From: Gammaproteobacteria bacterium
Lineage (GTDB): Bacteria > Pseudomonadota > Gammaproteobacteria > Thiohalomonadales > Thiohalomonadaceae
Length of the DNA stretch: 64,000 bases
Assembly: GCA_023228645.1 (NCBI GenBank)
Contig: JALOAT010000006.1
Span: 46,040-110,039, forward strand
Reading direction: 5' to 3'
Shown here in pieces: positions 1 to 8,101 of the stretch. How positions within the stretch are numbered: position 1 is the first letter of the stretch; each line of letters starts with the position of its first letter. The position numbers and the translations under genes are program-made. The notes beneath the pieces are model-generated. The model made no database searches. It was not told the DNA's origin and saw only the letters and a list, made by a program, of their open reading frames with translations.

Positions 1-165
1 GTCATCGGGCGCCGACACCAAGGAAAGCAGCTTGTAGCCGACGACCATCACCGCCACGATCGCAAGCCCCCAGATCAGCCGCAGCAGCACGCGTCTCGGC
101 ACGGCACGGCGCGGGAACTCCTCCGCACACGGGGCCGACGCCAATCCGATCCTGTATCCGTTCAC
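1..165 (-). CDS. Membrane protein, N-terminal fragment (runs off the window)
   Basis: An open frame reads leftward from a GTG at 163-165 to the window edge, 55 codons with no stop. A good ribosome binding site (GGAGGA) lies six bases before the GTG; the ATG three bases further upstream is followed directly by a stop, so GTG is the only sensible start. The protein begins MNGYRIGLASAPCAEEF, has a basic stretch (RRAVPRR), then one hydrophobic segment at about residues 28-50, giving a cytoplasmic N-terminus and one membrane helix. It is divergent from the sensor kinase operon across a gap of about 260 bp. I do not recognise the family from this fragment. Confidence 0.55.
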   Translation of the reverse strand, partial: MNGYRIGLASAPCAEEFPRRAVPRRVLLRLIWGLAIVAVMVVGYKLLSLVSAPDD

Positions 166-427
166 ATCAATTCCTCCAGGCAGCCTCGTGTCTGTATTGA
201 GCAGAACCGGGCTGTTCAAGGATACGCATGTAGTCACCTGGACGTGGGCTGAAGTGTGCGCCGTTCGGCCCCGATAGCAGAAGGTGACGAATCCTGATTA
301 CCCCCCCGTAACAACGGCGGGGGCGCGCTCGGAATATTCCTATCGCCAACCGCCCGTCCGGTGGTGGCGATTTCCACGGACCTCGCGCCGGCTCGCAGAA
401 GGCTGAACGGGCCGCGAGGCGTATAAG
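166..427. other. Divergent intergenic region, likely promoter-bearing
   Basis: This 262 bp gap separates two divergently read genes and must hold their promoters. The only structure I see is a short GC-rich hairpin around 300-322 (CCCCCG / CGGGGG arms). I could not pick convincing -35/-10 pairs or a regulator box by eye. Confidence 0.3.
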
Positions 428-3076
428 GTGACGCCGGCTATTGATTCACCGTGCCGATCGCGCCACAGTGGGTATCGCGAGTTCAAGACTGCTGTCGACG
501 TGAAAGTCACAGAAAAACACTTCATTCCGCTTGCCAGTCCGCTGGGGGCCATTCTGATCACCGTGGTCTGGACGGTGCTCGTGCTCGCTTCGCTGCTGGC
601 GCAGCGCGAACAGCTGAACCGGACCGCGGCAGAACTGGCGCGCATTGCCGCCATCTCCAACCTGCAGAAGGACATCACCATCCGCAAGTGGGCTTCGAAC
701 GTCGAGGGCTTGTTCATTCGCGAGCAGCATGTACCGCCCATCGACGCCCTTGAGCAGGAAGAACGCCTGACGGCCATACGCGGCAACGGCGAGCGAATCC
801 CCATCGTCGCCGTAACACCCATGCACCTGCTGCTCGCCATTCAGGGCATGACCAACGAAGCGACCGGGAGCCGGGAGCGGTTGACCTCGAAACAGTTGCG
901 GAATCGTGACAATTCACCGGACGACTGGGAACTCCGTGCGCTCAGCGACCTGGAGGACGGCGAAACGATGATCGCCGAGACGTTCCCGGACAAGGCCAAC
1001 GGGCATGGCCTGATGCGCGTCATGATTCCCATGCGCATGGAGGAGGAATGCCTGTCGTGTCACCGGGACACGCTGGTCCCCGTGGGCGGCTTGCGCGGCG
1101 CGGCGACCATCGCCGTCGACCTCCTCACCTATCGCAACGCTCAGGAACCCACCTGGCGGGCCATTCAGTACTGGCATGCCGTCATCTGGCTGCTGGGGGT
1201 TGTCACCTTCATGTTGCTGCACTTCGTCGCGCTCAAGCGGGCTCGGGAACAAGCCCGGCAGGACCAGGTGCGCAGGGAAAACGAGATGGCCTTCGCCGCC
1301 ATGGCGGAGGGCGCCGCCATCACTGATGCCGACGGTACCATCCTCTGGGTCAACGATGCCTTCTGCCGCATTTCGGGCTACGAGCGGGAGGAAGCCATCG
1401 GAGCGAACCCGCGCATCCTGAAGTCGGGAATTCATGAAGCTGCGTTCTACAAGAACCTCTGGGATCAACTGATTAGCACGGGCTCCTGGCGCGGTGAAAT
1501 CTGGAACCGGCGTCGAAACGGTGAGGTCTTCCCGGAGGAACTCTCGATCCAGGCGCTAATCGGACCGGATGGCAAACCGTCGCGCTACATCTCCATCTTT
1601 TCCGATATCACACAGCGCAAACAACACGAGACCGAGCTGGCCGCCTATCGCGAACATCTGGAGGAATTGGTCAAGCTGCGTACCGAAGAGCTGACCGTCG
1701 CACGCGATCAGGCGGAGACTGCCAATCGAAGCAAGTCGGCGTTCCTGGCTAACATGAGTCATGAACTGCGCACACCGCTGAATGCCGTGATCGGGTTTTC
1801 CAAGCTGATGGAAAAGGATCCTGCCCTCTCCCCGGAGAACCGGCGCAGTCTTGAGATCATCAATCACTCCGGACGCCATCTGCTCACTTTGATCAACGAC
1901 GTCCTGGAGCTCTCGAAGATCGAGTCAGGAAAGATGGAAATGCGGCCCGAAGAGGTCGACTTGCGGGAACTCCTGGAACAGGTGGTCGAGATGATGCGCT
2001 TGCGCGCAGACGAGTCAGGACTCGACCTGCGCCTCGAATGCGAGTCCTTACCCTCGTGCGTCCATCTGGACCCCGGCATGTTGCGCCAGGTGCTGCTTAA
2101 CCTGCTGTCCAACGCGGTCAAATTCACCGAATCCGGTTCCATCGTTGTGCGCGCTACGTCGCAGCCCACCGGCAAGGGCGCCGTGCGCCTCGCCTTCAGC
2201 GTGCGCGATACCGGCATAGGCATCAGCCCGGAGGAGCAGGAAAGGATATTTTCTTCTTTCGAACAGATCGGCCCGTCCCACCGGGGTGGCACGGGCCTTG
2301 GCCTGACCATCAGCCGCCGTTACGTCGAGATGATGGGCGGCGAGCTGGCGGTCGATTCACACCCAGGCGAGGGCTCGGACTTCCACTTCGCTATCGAGGC
2401 GCTCATCGCCGATGGCGCAGTGAGGGCGCCGGTGTCCCACGAACCTCATCTATCCATTCACCTCGAGCACAAGGTCTCGGCGCTCGTGCTCGACGAGCAG
2501 AAAGAAGCGCGCCTGCTTATCCGTTCCATTCTCGAACCTCTCGGATTCACGGTTCACGAAGCCGTCACCCTCAAGCAGGCGCGATCACTCATCGCGAACT
2601 GCGACATCAATTTGATTTTCACGGGTTGGTATCTGTCCGATGGCGAAGGGCTTGACCTCATTCGCCAGTTGAGCGGCCGGGGCTCTGCGCTGGTCATGGT
2701 TACTGCCAATGCCACCGAGGAAAGCCGCGCCGCTGCGCTGGCCGCGGGCGCCGCCGGCTTCCTGAGTAAACCACTGGTGGAAGCCGACCTGTTGCGTCTG
2801 ATCCAGCGCCTGCTGTCGACGAACGTCAGCCCCACGCCGACACAGCCACACTACCGGCCCGCCTTGCTGAAGGAAATGCTGACAACCTTGTCTCCGGCCG
2901 GTCGCGCGCAGCTGGTTCGCGCCGCAATTTCCCTGAACCCGGTAGAAATCGAATCGGCCATCAACACCGTGGCAGAAAACGAACCGCCGCTTGCGGAACA
3001 ATTGCTGATGCTGACGAGGCAACGAAGCTACCAGGAACTCTGGGAAATACTTGAAATAGAGGGGAGCGAGACATGA
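428..3076 (+). CDS. Membrane hybrid sensor histidine kinase with periplasmic CXXCH haem domain, PAS, HisKA, HATPase and degenerate receiver
   Basis: 882 aa. Order of parts: membrane helix at about 40-58; periplasmic region of the Tll0287/DUF3365 type with a haem-c motif CLSCH (C208, C211, H212); second helix at about 250-268; PAS at about 285-400; HisKA with the H-box NMSHELRTPLN (His445); HATPase_c with DTGIGIS and GGTGLGL; C-terminal receiver at about 685-805; then about 75 helical residues. Family knowledge suggests redox or gas sensing by the haem domain and autophosphorylation at His445. The receiver keeps its acidic pair (DE) and KP lysine, but where the phosphoacceptor Asp is expected (TGWYLSDG) there is Gly733, encoded GGT at 2624. 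It overlaps the next gene by 4 bp (ATGA). The GTG at 428 has no clear ribosome binding site; GTG at 500 is an alternative start. Confidence 0.85.
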   Translation: MTPAIDSPCRSRHSGYREFKTAVDVKVTEKHFIPLASPLGAILITVVWTVLVLASLLAQREQLNRTAAELARIAAISNLQKDITIRKWASNVEGLFIREQHVPPIDALEQEERLTAIRGNGERIPIVAVTPMHLLLAIQGMTNEATGSRERLTSKQLRNRDNSPDDWELRALSDLEDGETMIAETFPDKANGHGLMRVMIPMRMEEECLSCHRDTLVPVGGLRGAATIAVDLLTYRNAQEPTWRAIQYWHAVIWLLGVVTFMLLHFVALKRAREQARQDQVRRENEMAFAAMAEGAAITDADGTILWVNDAFCRISGYEREEAIGANPRILKSGIHEAAFYKNLWDQLISTGSWRGEIWNRRRNGEVFPEELSIQALIGPDGKPSRYISIFSDITQRKQHETELAAYREHLEELVKLRTEELTVARDQAETANRSKSAFLANMSHELRTPLNAVIGFSKLMEKDPALSPENRRSLEIINHSGRHLLTLINDVLELSKIESGKMEMRPEEVDLRELLEQVVEMMRLRADESGLDLRLECESLPSCVHLDPGMLRQVLLNLLSNAVKFTESGSIVVRATSQPTGKGAVRLAFSVRDTGIGISPEEQERIFSSFEQIGPSHRGGTGLGLTISRRYVEMMGGELAVDSHPGEGSDFHFAIEALIADGAVRAPVSHEPHLSIHLEHKVSALVLDEQKEARLLIRSILEPLGFTVHEAVTLKQARSLIANCDINLIFTGWYLSDGEGLDLIRQLSGRGSALVMVTANATEESRAAALAAGAAGFLSKPLVEADLLRLIQRLLSTNVSPTPTQPHYRPALLKEMLTTLSPAGRAQLVRAAISLNPVEIESAINTVAENEPPLAEQLLMLTRQRSYQELWEILEIEGSET

Positions 3077-4230
3077 CGTTTAATCAAGACACCAATGCGT
3101 CCGCCCCCGAGATCCTCATCGTCGACGACACGCCGGGTTCCCTCGAACTCCTTAATGACTTGCTTACCAGTGCAGGTTATGTGGTCCGGGCGGCACAGGA
3201 TGGTCGCATGGCGTTACGCTCGGCACGGGCGCGCCCACCGGACCTCATCCTTCTCGACATCCGGATGCCGCACATGGACGGCTATGAACTGTGCCGTTTG
3301 TTGAAGGAAGATGCGACGACCCGTGTGGTGCCCATCATTTTTCTTTCGGCGTTGCGGGAGACCGTTGACATGGTCAAGGGATTTTCGCTCGGCGCCGTGG
3401 ACTATATCGCCAAGCCTTTTCAGCCCGATGAGGTCCTGGCGCGGGTACGGACACACATCGAACTGTTCCACCTGCAGACACATCTCGAGGACGAGGTCGA
3501 AAAACGCACCGAGGAGCTGCGGCGCTCGCAACAGGAGTTGAAGGAATCCAAGGCCCGATTGCAGGAGCTCACGCGTTTTCTGCAGACGGTGCGCGAGGAT
3601 GAACGCACGTCCATCGCAAGGGAACTGCACGATGAACTGGGTCAGGCGTTGACCGCCCTCCGCATCGACCTGAGCTGGCTCCGTAAGACCTGCGGCATCC
3701 AGGGTGAAACGGTCAGGGAGCGGGCCGGTTCAGCCCACGCCCTGGTCGAACGCACCATCGATTCGCTGCGACGGATTTCCGAAGGCCTGCGCCCCGGCAT
3801 GCTGGACGCGCTTGGGCTGGTAGCCGCGCTTGAATACCTGACGCACACCTTCATGGAACGCTCGAAAATTGCATGCGAATTTTCGTCGAACCAGGATGAC
3901 ATCGATGTTGAACCCGGGCTGGCCATTGCCGTCTTCCGCCTCGTCCAGGAGGCCTTGACCAACGTCTCCCGTCATTCGCAAGCCATGCACGTGGAGATCA
4001 CCCTGGAAAAAGGCGCCGAGCAGCTTACGTTGACGATCCACGACGACGGCGTCGGATTCGATCACATCGCCCCGAAAACGGGTTTTGGGCTGCTCGGCAT
4101 GCGCGAGCGGGTGTCGATGCTTGCCGGTGAAATGATCATCGACGGCAGCAGCGGGACGCGCATTGTCGTAACTCTTCCCCTGTACTCAGGAGACCACAGT
4201 GATACGCATACTGATAGCGGACGACCATGA
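3073..4230 (+). CDS. Receiver-histidine kinase fusion (REC-HisKA_3-HATPase), NarX-like output
   Basis: 385 aa, with no membrane segment or signal peptide, so cytoplasmic. Residues about 14-130 are a complete receiver (VDDT start, phosphoacceptor D62 in LLDIRMPHMDG, KPF lysine). A coiled linker follows at about 135-170. Then comes a HisKA_3 dimerisation domain with H186 in ARELHDELGQALT, and an HATPase_c with DDGVGFD and GFGLLGMRERV. HisKA_3 kinases normally phosphorylate NarL/LuxR-type regulators, and one follows directly. Its intact receiver makes it the obvious phosphate acceptor for the upstream hybrid kinase, giving a relay kinase, REC-kinase, regulator; this wiring is inference. Start and stop overlap both neighbours. 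Confidence 0.9.
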   Translation: MTFNQDTNASAPEILIVDDTPGSLELLNDLLTSAGYVVRAAQDGRMALRSARARPPDLILLDIRMPHMDGYELCRLLKEDATTRVVPIIFLSALRETVDMVKGFSLGAVDYIAKPFQPDEVLARVRTHIELFHLQTHLEDEVEKRTEELRRSQQELKESKARLQELTRFLQTVREDERTSIARELHDELGQALTALRIDLSWLRKTCGIQGETVRERAGSAHALVERTIDSLRRISEGLRPGMLDALGLVAALEYLTHTFMERSKIACEFSSNQDDIDVEPGLAIAVFRLVQEALTNVSRHSQAMHVEITLEKGAEQLTLTIHDDGVGFDHIAPKTGFGLLGMRERVSMLAGEMIIDGSSGTRIVVTLPLYSGDHSDTHTDSGRP

Positions 4231-4855
4231 CATCCTGCGCGCCGGGTTGAAGCATATCCTCAGCGATTCGGGAGACATCGTGGTTGGCGGCGAGGCTTCC
4301 AATGGTGTCGAAGCCCTGGCGTTGCTGCGCGACGGCCACTGGGATGCCATTGTGCTCGACCTGACCATGCCGGGCCGCAACGGCATCGAGCTGATCAAGC
4401 AGATCAAAAGCGAGTTTCCGTCGGTGGCCATTCTGATCCTCAGCATGCACAAGGAAGACATCTATGCCGTGCGGGCGCTGAAGGCCGGCGCGGCGGGGTA
4501 TCTGTGCAAGGACAATGCGGAGGCCATGCTTGCCGAAGCCATCCGCAAGGTGGCGCGGGGAGGATTGTTCATCAACCAGAGTGTCGCGGAGAGCTTTACC
4601 CGCAACACCCTGCAGGGTAACAACAGCCTGCTTCCGCACAACTCCCTCACCGATCGCAACTACCAGATCTTCCTGATGCTGGTGCAGGGGCTTGGTGTCT
4701 CCGAAATCGGCCGTCGCCTCAATCTGAGCGTCAAGACCGTAAGCACGCACAAGGCCAACATCATGGTAAAGATGGGGCTCAGCAATACCGCAGAAATGGT
4801 GCGGTATGCCGTTCAGCACGGCCTCATCGATGACGATCCGCTATTCCCGGGCTAA
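4199..4855 (+). CDS. NarL/FixJ-family response regulator
   Basis: 218 aa. An N-terminal receiver has DDH at residues 8-10, phosphoacceptor D54 in VLDLTMPGRNG, and a conserved Lys in LCKDN. A C-terminal LuxR/GerE helix-turn-helix at about 150-212 has the usual VSEIGRRLNLSVKTVSTHK recognition region. The GTG start lies inside the end of the upstream kinase gene (32 bp overlap) and is preceded by an AGGAG ribosome binding site, so it is translationally coupled. It is the DNA-binding output of the three-gene signalling operon. The position directly upstream of nosZ suggests control of the nitrous oxide reductase genes, but no binding site can be named from sequence alone. Confidence 0.92.
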   Translation: MIRILIADDHDILRAGLKHILSDSGDIVVGGEASNGVEALALLRDGHWDAIVLDLTMPGRNGIELIKQIKSEFPSVAILILSMHKEDIYAVRALKAGAAGYLCKDNAEAMLAEAIRKVARGGLFINQSVAESFTRNTLQGNNSLLPHNSLTDRNYQIFLMLVQGLGVSEIGRRLNLSVKTVSTHKANIMVKMGLSNTAEMVRYAVQHGLIDDDPLFPG

Positions 4856-4967
4856 GAAAATGCTGATTAATCGGCTCCGTCATGGAGGCCTGTAGACCGT
4901 CTTACGCGTCAAGCCCCAGCGGCGCTCGGCGTTGAATAGATTGCCGGAGCGGCCTCGGATTTTCGTG

Positions 4968-5044
4968 TGTGGGGGCGAGCTTCCGCTCCGATTTCCGGGC
5001 TGCGGCTTCCTGAGGGCTGTCACAAGCAGAAGCTCGCTCCCACA
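4968..5044. repeat. Interspersed palindrome, type D (TGTGGGAGCGAGCTTCTGCTCGC family), diverged copy
   Basis: The left arm starts TGTGGGGGCGAGCTTCCGCT and the right arm ends AAGCTCGCTCCCACA, enclosing ATTTCCGGGC. The same element recurs at 39897-39973, 41956-42033 and 42964-43044, with half copies near 54395, 61835 and 62512. No coding potential. Confidence 0.75.
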
Positions 5045-5066
5045 AGTGACGCAGTCATGATGGGTT

Positions 5067-5133
5067 GTAGGAGCCGCCCTGATGACGAAACGAAGAAATC
5101 AGCGGCTACTTGCAGCTTCCGCAGGGCGGTCCT
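5067..5133. repeat. Interspersed palindrome of the GTAGGAGC...GCTCCTAC type (type E relative)
   Basis: The left arm GTAGGAGCCGCCCTG and right arm CAGGGCGGTCCT pair with a few mismatches around a loop of about 40 bp. It resembles the elements at 26888-26962, 38035-38101 and 47225-47289. Likely a REP-like element. Confidence 0.6.
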
Positions 5134-5314
5134 GGCGCATCATTGCCGCTAATCTTAGGTAGTTTCCCTAGTCGAATTTGCTAGATGGGCGGTGCAACGT
5201 GCATCGCTGTCTCGGCCTGACAACCAGGGCTAGGACGATTCCTAACCTCACCCCCCACTTTTCCTGTTCCTAATATGGGAACTCGTCACCTGTTTCCCAC
5301 CTGACCCCAAGGGC

Positions 5315-5328
5315 ATGATGTGTGTCAA
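5315..5328 (+). promoter_or_regulatory. FNR/DNR-type box upstream of nosZ
   Basis: ATGAT-GTGT-GTCAA matches the FNR/DNR consensus TTGAT-N4-ATCAA at eight of ten positions. It lies 74 bp before the nosZ ATG, a usual distance for activation of a denitrification promoter by a Crp/Fnr-family regulator. Confidence 0.55.
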
Positions 5329-5401
5329 ATCACTCAGGCGCGTGGCAAGCACTCGAGTGGTTGGGGGTTTTCATTTCAGGGGCTACTCAGGGGAAAACAA
5401 C

Positions 5402-7684
5402 ATGAGAAGCTTATTTAAAGCAGCAGCATTGGTGCTGGCAGCGGGAGTGGGGGCGACTGCGGTAAATGCCGCAGAGTCCCTGCAGGATGTCATGAAACGT
5501 CGGGGTCTGAGTCAACAAGACCTCATGGCGGCAGCAAAGACCTACGTACCGACGGGTAAACGTGACGAGTTTTTGGCGTTCAGTTCCGGCGGTCAGTCGG
5601 GACAGGTCATCGTCTACGGCATTCCGTCGATGCGCATTCTCAAGTACATCGGCGTCTTCACACCGGAGCCCTGGCAGGGTTACGGCTTCGACGAGGAATC
5701 CAAGAAGGTCCTCGCTCAAGGTCGTATCGATGGCATGGACATCACCTGGGGTGACACCCATCACCCGGCGTTCTCCGAAACCAACGGTGAAGCGGACGGC
5801 CAGTTCCTGTTCATCAACGACAAGGCCAATCCGCGTATCGCGGTCATCGACCTGCGCGACTTCGAAACCAAGCAGATCGTGGTCAACCCCATCTTCAAGT
5901 CGGAACACGGCGGCGCCTTCGTGACGCCGAACACCGATTACATCTTCGAGGCCGCGCAGTACGCGACGCCGTTGGAGAACAAGAAGTTCTATCCGCTGGA
6001 GGATTTCAACGAGAAGTACCGCGGCGGTATGACCTACTGGAAGTTCGACCGCAAGGCCGGCAAGATCGATCCGAAGAAGTCCTTCTCCATCGAACTGCCG
6101 CCCTACTCGCAGGACCTGTCCGACGCGGGCAAGGGTCCTTCCGACGGCTGGTCGTTCACCAACTCGTTCTGCAGCGAGCGTTACGTCGGTGGCATCGAGA
6201 AAGGACGCCCGCCGTATGAAGCCGGCTGCTCCGCCAAGGACACCGACTACCTGCACGTGATCAACTGGAAGAAGGCGGCTGAACTGGTGGCTGCCGGCAA
6301 GGCCAAGAAGATCAACGGCGCAGATGTGCTGACCATCGACACGGCGGTCAAGGAAGGCATCCTGTTCCTGATCCCCGAGCCGAAGAGCCCGCACGGCGTC
6401 GACGTGACCCCGGACGGCACCAAGATCGTCGTCTCCGGCAAGCTCGACACCCACGTGTCGGTCTATTCCTTCGACAAGATCATGAAGGCCATCAAGGCCA
6501 AGAAGTTCGAATCCAAGGACCCGTACGGCATTCCGGTGATCAGCATGCAGGACACCCTGCATACTCAGGTGCAGCTTGGCCTCGGCCCGCTGCATACCCA
6601 GTATGATTCCAAGAAGTGCATCGCCTACACCTCCCTGTACGTGGACAGCCAGGTGGCGAAGTGGGACTTCTGCGAAGGCAAGGTGCTGGACAAGATCTCC
6701 ATCCACTACAACATCGGTCACTTGGTGACCATGGAAGGCGACACCACCAAGCCGGCCGGCAAGTACCTGGTGGCGCTCAACAAGCTGTCCATCGACCGCT
6801 TCAACCCGGTGGGTCCCCTGCATCCGCAGAACCACCAGTTGATCGACATCAGCAACGACAAGATGCAGTTGCTGTATGACATGCCGCTGCCCTTGGGCGA
6901 GCCGCACTACGTCATCGCCATCGATGCCAAGAAGCTGAAGCCGGGCGTGCGCTACAAGGTCGGCACCGATACCCGTACCGACCAGCGTCATCCGGGCGCG
7001 GTACGTGCCGGTGAAGAGCGCATCGAACGCAACGGCAACAAGGTGACGGTGTACGGTACACTGATCCGCTCCCACATCACTCCGGAGACCATCGAGGTCG
7101 AAGTGGGTGACGAGGTGACGATCAACCTGACCAACCTGGAGCGTGCCCAGGACGAGACCCACGGCTTCACGGTTTCCACCTACAACGTGCATGCCTCGGT
7201 GGAGCCCGGCAAGACCGCATCGGTCAAGTTCAAGGCATTCAAGGAAGGCGTCTATCCGTACTACTGCACGGAGTTCTGCTCGGCGCTGCACCTTGAGATG
7301 CAGGGTTACCTCCTGGTCAAGCCGAAGGGCTGGAAGGCGACCAAGAAGGAACTCGCCAAGGGCACCTACACCGAAGCAGAGTACCAGGCGATCGTGAAGC
7401 GCGTGGCCGATACCCAGGCGGTCATCGACTCCGTGGTAGGCTACATCACCAGCACCAACTACAAGGACTTCCCGGATGTTGTGAACCTGGTCGCGGATGC
7501 CACCGACCAGCTGAACAAGATTCCGGATGCCAAGTCCAAGTACGAAGCGGCGGCTGCCAAGAAGGATTGGGAGCAGGCCAGCCTCTGGGCCGAGCAGGTG
7601 TGGCAGTATCAGGTGAAGGCGGCCGACATCGGTCTCCGTGCCAAGACCTACCTGGAACAGAATGGTGCCAAGGTGATCAAGTAA
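5402..7684 (+). CDS. nosZ: Nitrous-oxide reductase NosZ, clade II (Sec-dependent)
   Basis: 760 aa; the periplasmic copper enzyme that reduces N2O to N2. The N-terminus MRSLFKAAALVLAAGVGA...VNA is a plain Sec signal with no twin-arginine motif, which with the downstream gene set marks the clade II type. The beta-propeller carries DTHH (H120, H121) and further His residues for the CuZ centre. The C-terminal cupredoxin domain (from about residue 540) has the CuA motif CTEFCSALHLEM (C622, C626, H630, M633). About 110 further residues follow the CuA loop and look helical. The start at 5402 is set by GGGGA just upstream and by the signal peptide; an in-frame upstream extension to 5315 would bury the signal. 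Confidence 0.97.
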   Translation: MRSLFKAAALVLAAGVGATAVNAAESLQDVMKRRGLSQQDLMAAAKTYVPTGKRDEFLAFSSGGQSGQVIVYGIPSMRILKYIGVFTPEPWQGYGFDEESKKVLAQGRIDGMDITWGDTHHPAFSETNGEADGQFLFINDKANPRIAVIDLRDFETKQIVVNPIFKSEHGGAFVTPNTDYIFEAAQYATPLENKKFYPLEDFNEKYRGGMTYWKFDRKAGKIDPKKSFSIELPPYSQDLSDAGKGPSDGWSFTNSFCSERYVGGIEKGRPPYEAGCSAKDTDYLHVINWKKAAELVAAGKAKKINGADVLTIDTAVKEGILFLIPEPKSPHGVDVTPDGTKIVVSGKLDTHVSVYSFDKIMKAIKAKKFESKDPYGIPVISMQDTLHTQVQLGLGPLHTQYDSKKCIAYTSLYVDSQVAKWDFCEGKVLDKISIHYNIGHLVTMEGDTTKPAGKYLVALNKLSIDRFNPVGPLHPQNHQLIDISNDKMQLLYDMPLPLGEPHYVIAIDAKKLKPGVRYKVGTDTRTDQRHPGAVRAGEERIERNGNKVTVYGTLIRSHITPETIEVEVGDEVTINLTNLERAQDETHGFTVSTYNVHASVEPGKTASVKFKAFKEGVYPYYCTEFCSALHLEMQGYLLVKPKGWKATKKELAKGTYTEAEYQAIVKRVADTQAVIDSVVGYITSTNYKDFPDVVNLVADATDQLNKIPDAKSKYEAAAAKKDWEQASLWAEQVWQYQVKAADIGLRAKTYLEQNGAKVIK

Positions 7685-7695
7685 GTTGTTTTGAG

Positions 7696-7709
7696 TTGAC
7701 GTAAGTCAA
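7696..7709 (+). promoter_or_regulatory. Second FNR/DNR-like palindrome, upstream of the nos cytochrome genes
   Basis: TTGAC-GTAA-GTCAA is a perfect 5+4+5 palindrome with the FNR/DNR spacing and differs from TTGAT-N4-ATCAA only in the innermost base of each arm. It lies 65 bp before the cytochrome gene at 7774 and could give nosC and the later genes their own promoter. Inferred from sequence only. Confidence 0.45.
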
Positions 7710-7713
7710 ACCC

Positions 7714-7749
7714 TCGACGGAGACAGGCGATCAATCCTGTCTCCGTCGA
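7714..7749 (+). other. Strong stem-loop between nosZ and the cytochrome genes
   Basis: A perfect 14 bp stem (TCGACGGAGACAGG pairing with CCTGTCTCCGTCGA) encloses an 8 base loop. No T-run follows, so it is not a classic terminator. It is more likely an mRNA processing or 3'-stabilising structure that separates nosZ mRNA levels from the rest of the operon. Confidence 0.6.
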
Positions 7750-7773
7750 ACTTCACCACCACTGGAGCTGAAC

Positions 7774-8088
7774 ATGAAGTATCTCACCACAGCCATGCTC
7801 GCCTCGTTGATGTGCTCGGCCGCCGTCGCCGTCGCCGCGCCGGACGGGGCACAGCTTTACACCGAAAAGACTTGCAATGCCTGCCACGGTCCGAAGGGTG
7901 ACAAGCCGCTGCTGCCGAATTATCCAAAGATTGCAGGCCAGAGCGCCGCCTACACGGAACAGCAGATGAAGGACATCAAGAGCGGTGCGCGCAGCAACGG
8001 CCAGACCGCCGCCATGAAGGGCGTCATGCATCTGGTCAACGACGAAGAGATCAAGGCCCTGAGCCTGTACCTGGAAAAACTCAAGTGA
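7774..8088 (+). CDS. Small monohaem cytochrome c of the nos cluster
   Basis: 104 aa. A Sec signal peptide covers residues 1-22 (MKYLTTAMLASLMCSAAVAVAA), followed by one CNACH haem-c motif and a cytochrome c553/c4-like fold with a distal Met in AAMKGVMHLV. Clade II nos operons normally carry one or two c-type cytochromes (NosC1/NosC2) that pass electrons to NosZ, and this gene sits in that position. It is read with the diheme cytochrome 13 bp downstream. The exact NosC1/NosC2 label cannot be assigned by eye. Confidence 0.88.
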   Translation: MKYLTTAMLASLMCSAAVAVAAPDGAQLYTEKTCNACHGPKGDKPLLPNYPKIAGQSAAYTEQQMKDIKSGARSNGQTAAMKGVMHLVNDEEIKALSLYLEKLK

Positions 8089-8101
8089 GTGTGGAGAGAC
8101 G

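Larger units (their letters stand above)
4856..5401. other. Long intergenic region upstream of nosZ with two palindromic repeats and a regulatory zone
   Basis: No convincing gene lies in these 546 bp. The left half holds two interspersed palindromes (4968-5044 and 5067-5133). The right half, about 5150-5401, is the promoter region of nosZ and carries an FNR/DNR-type box at 5315-5328. A short open frame at 4967-5152 is just the repeats read through and is not supported as a gene. Confidence 0.6.

Noticed and set aside
4967..5152. Small open frame upstream of nosZ
   Set aside because: It is made of two interspersed palindromes and lacks a start signal.
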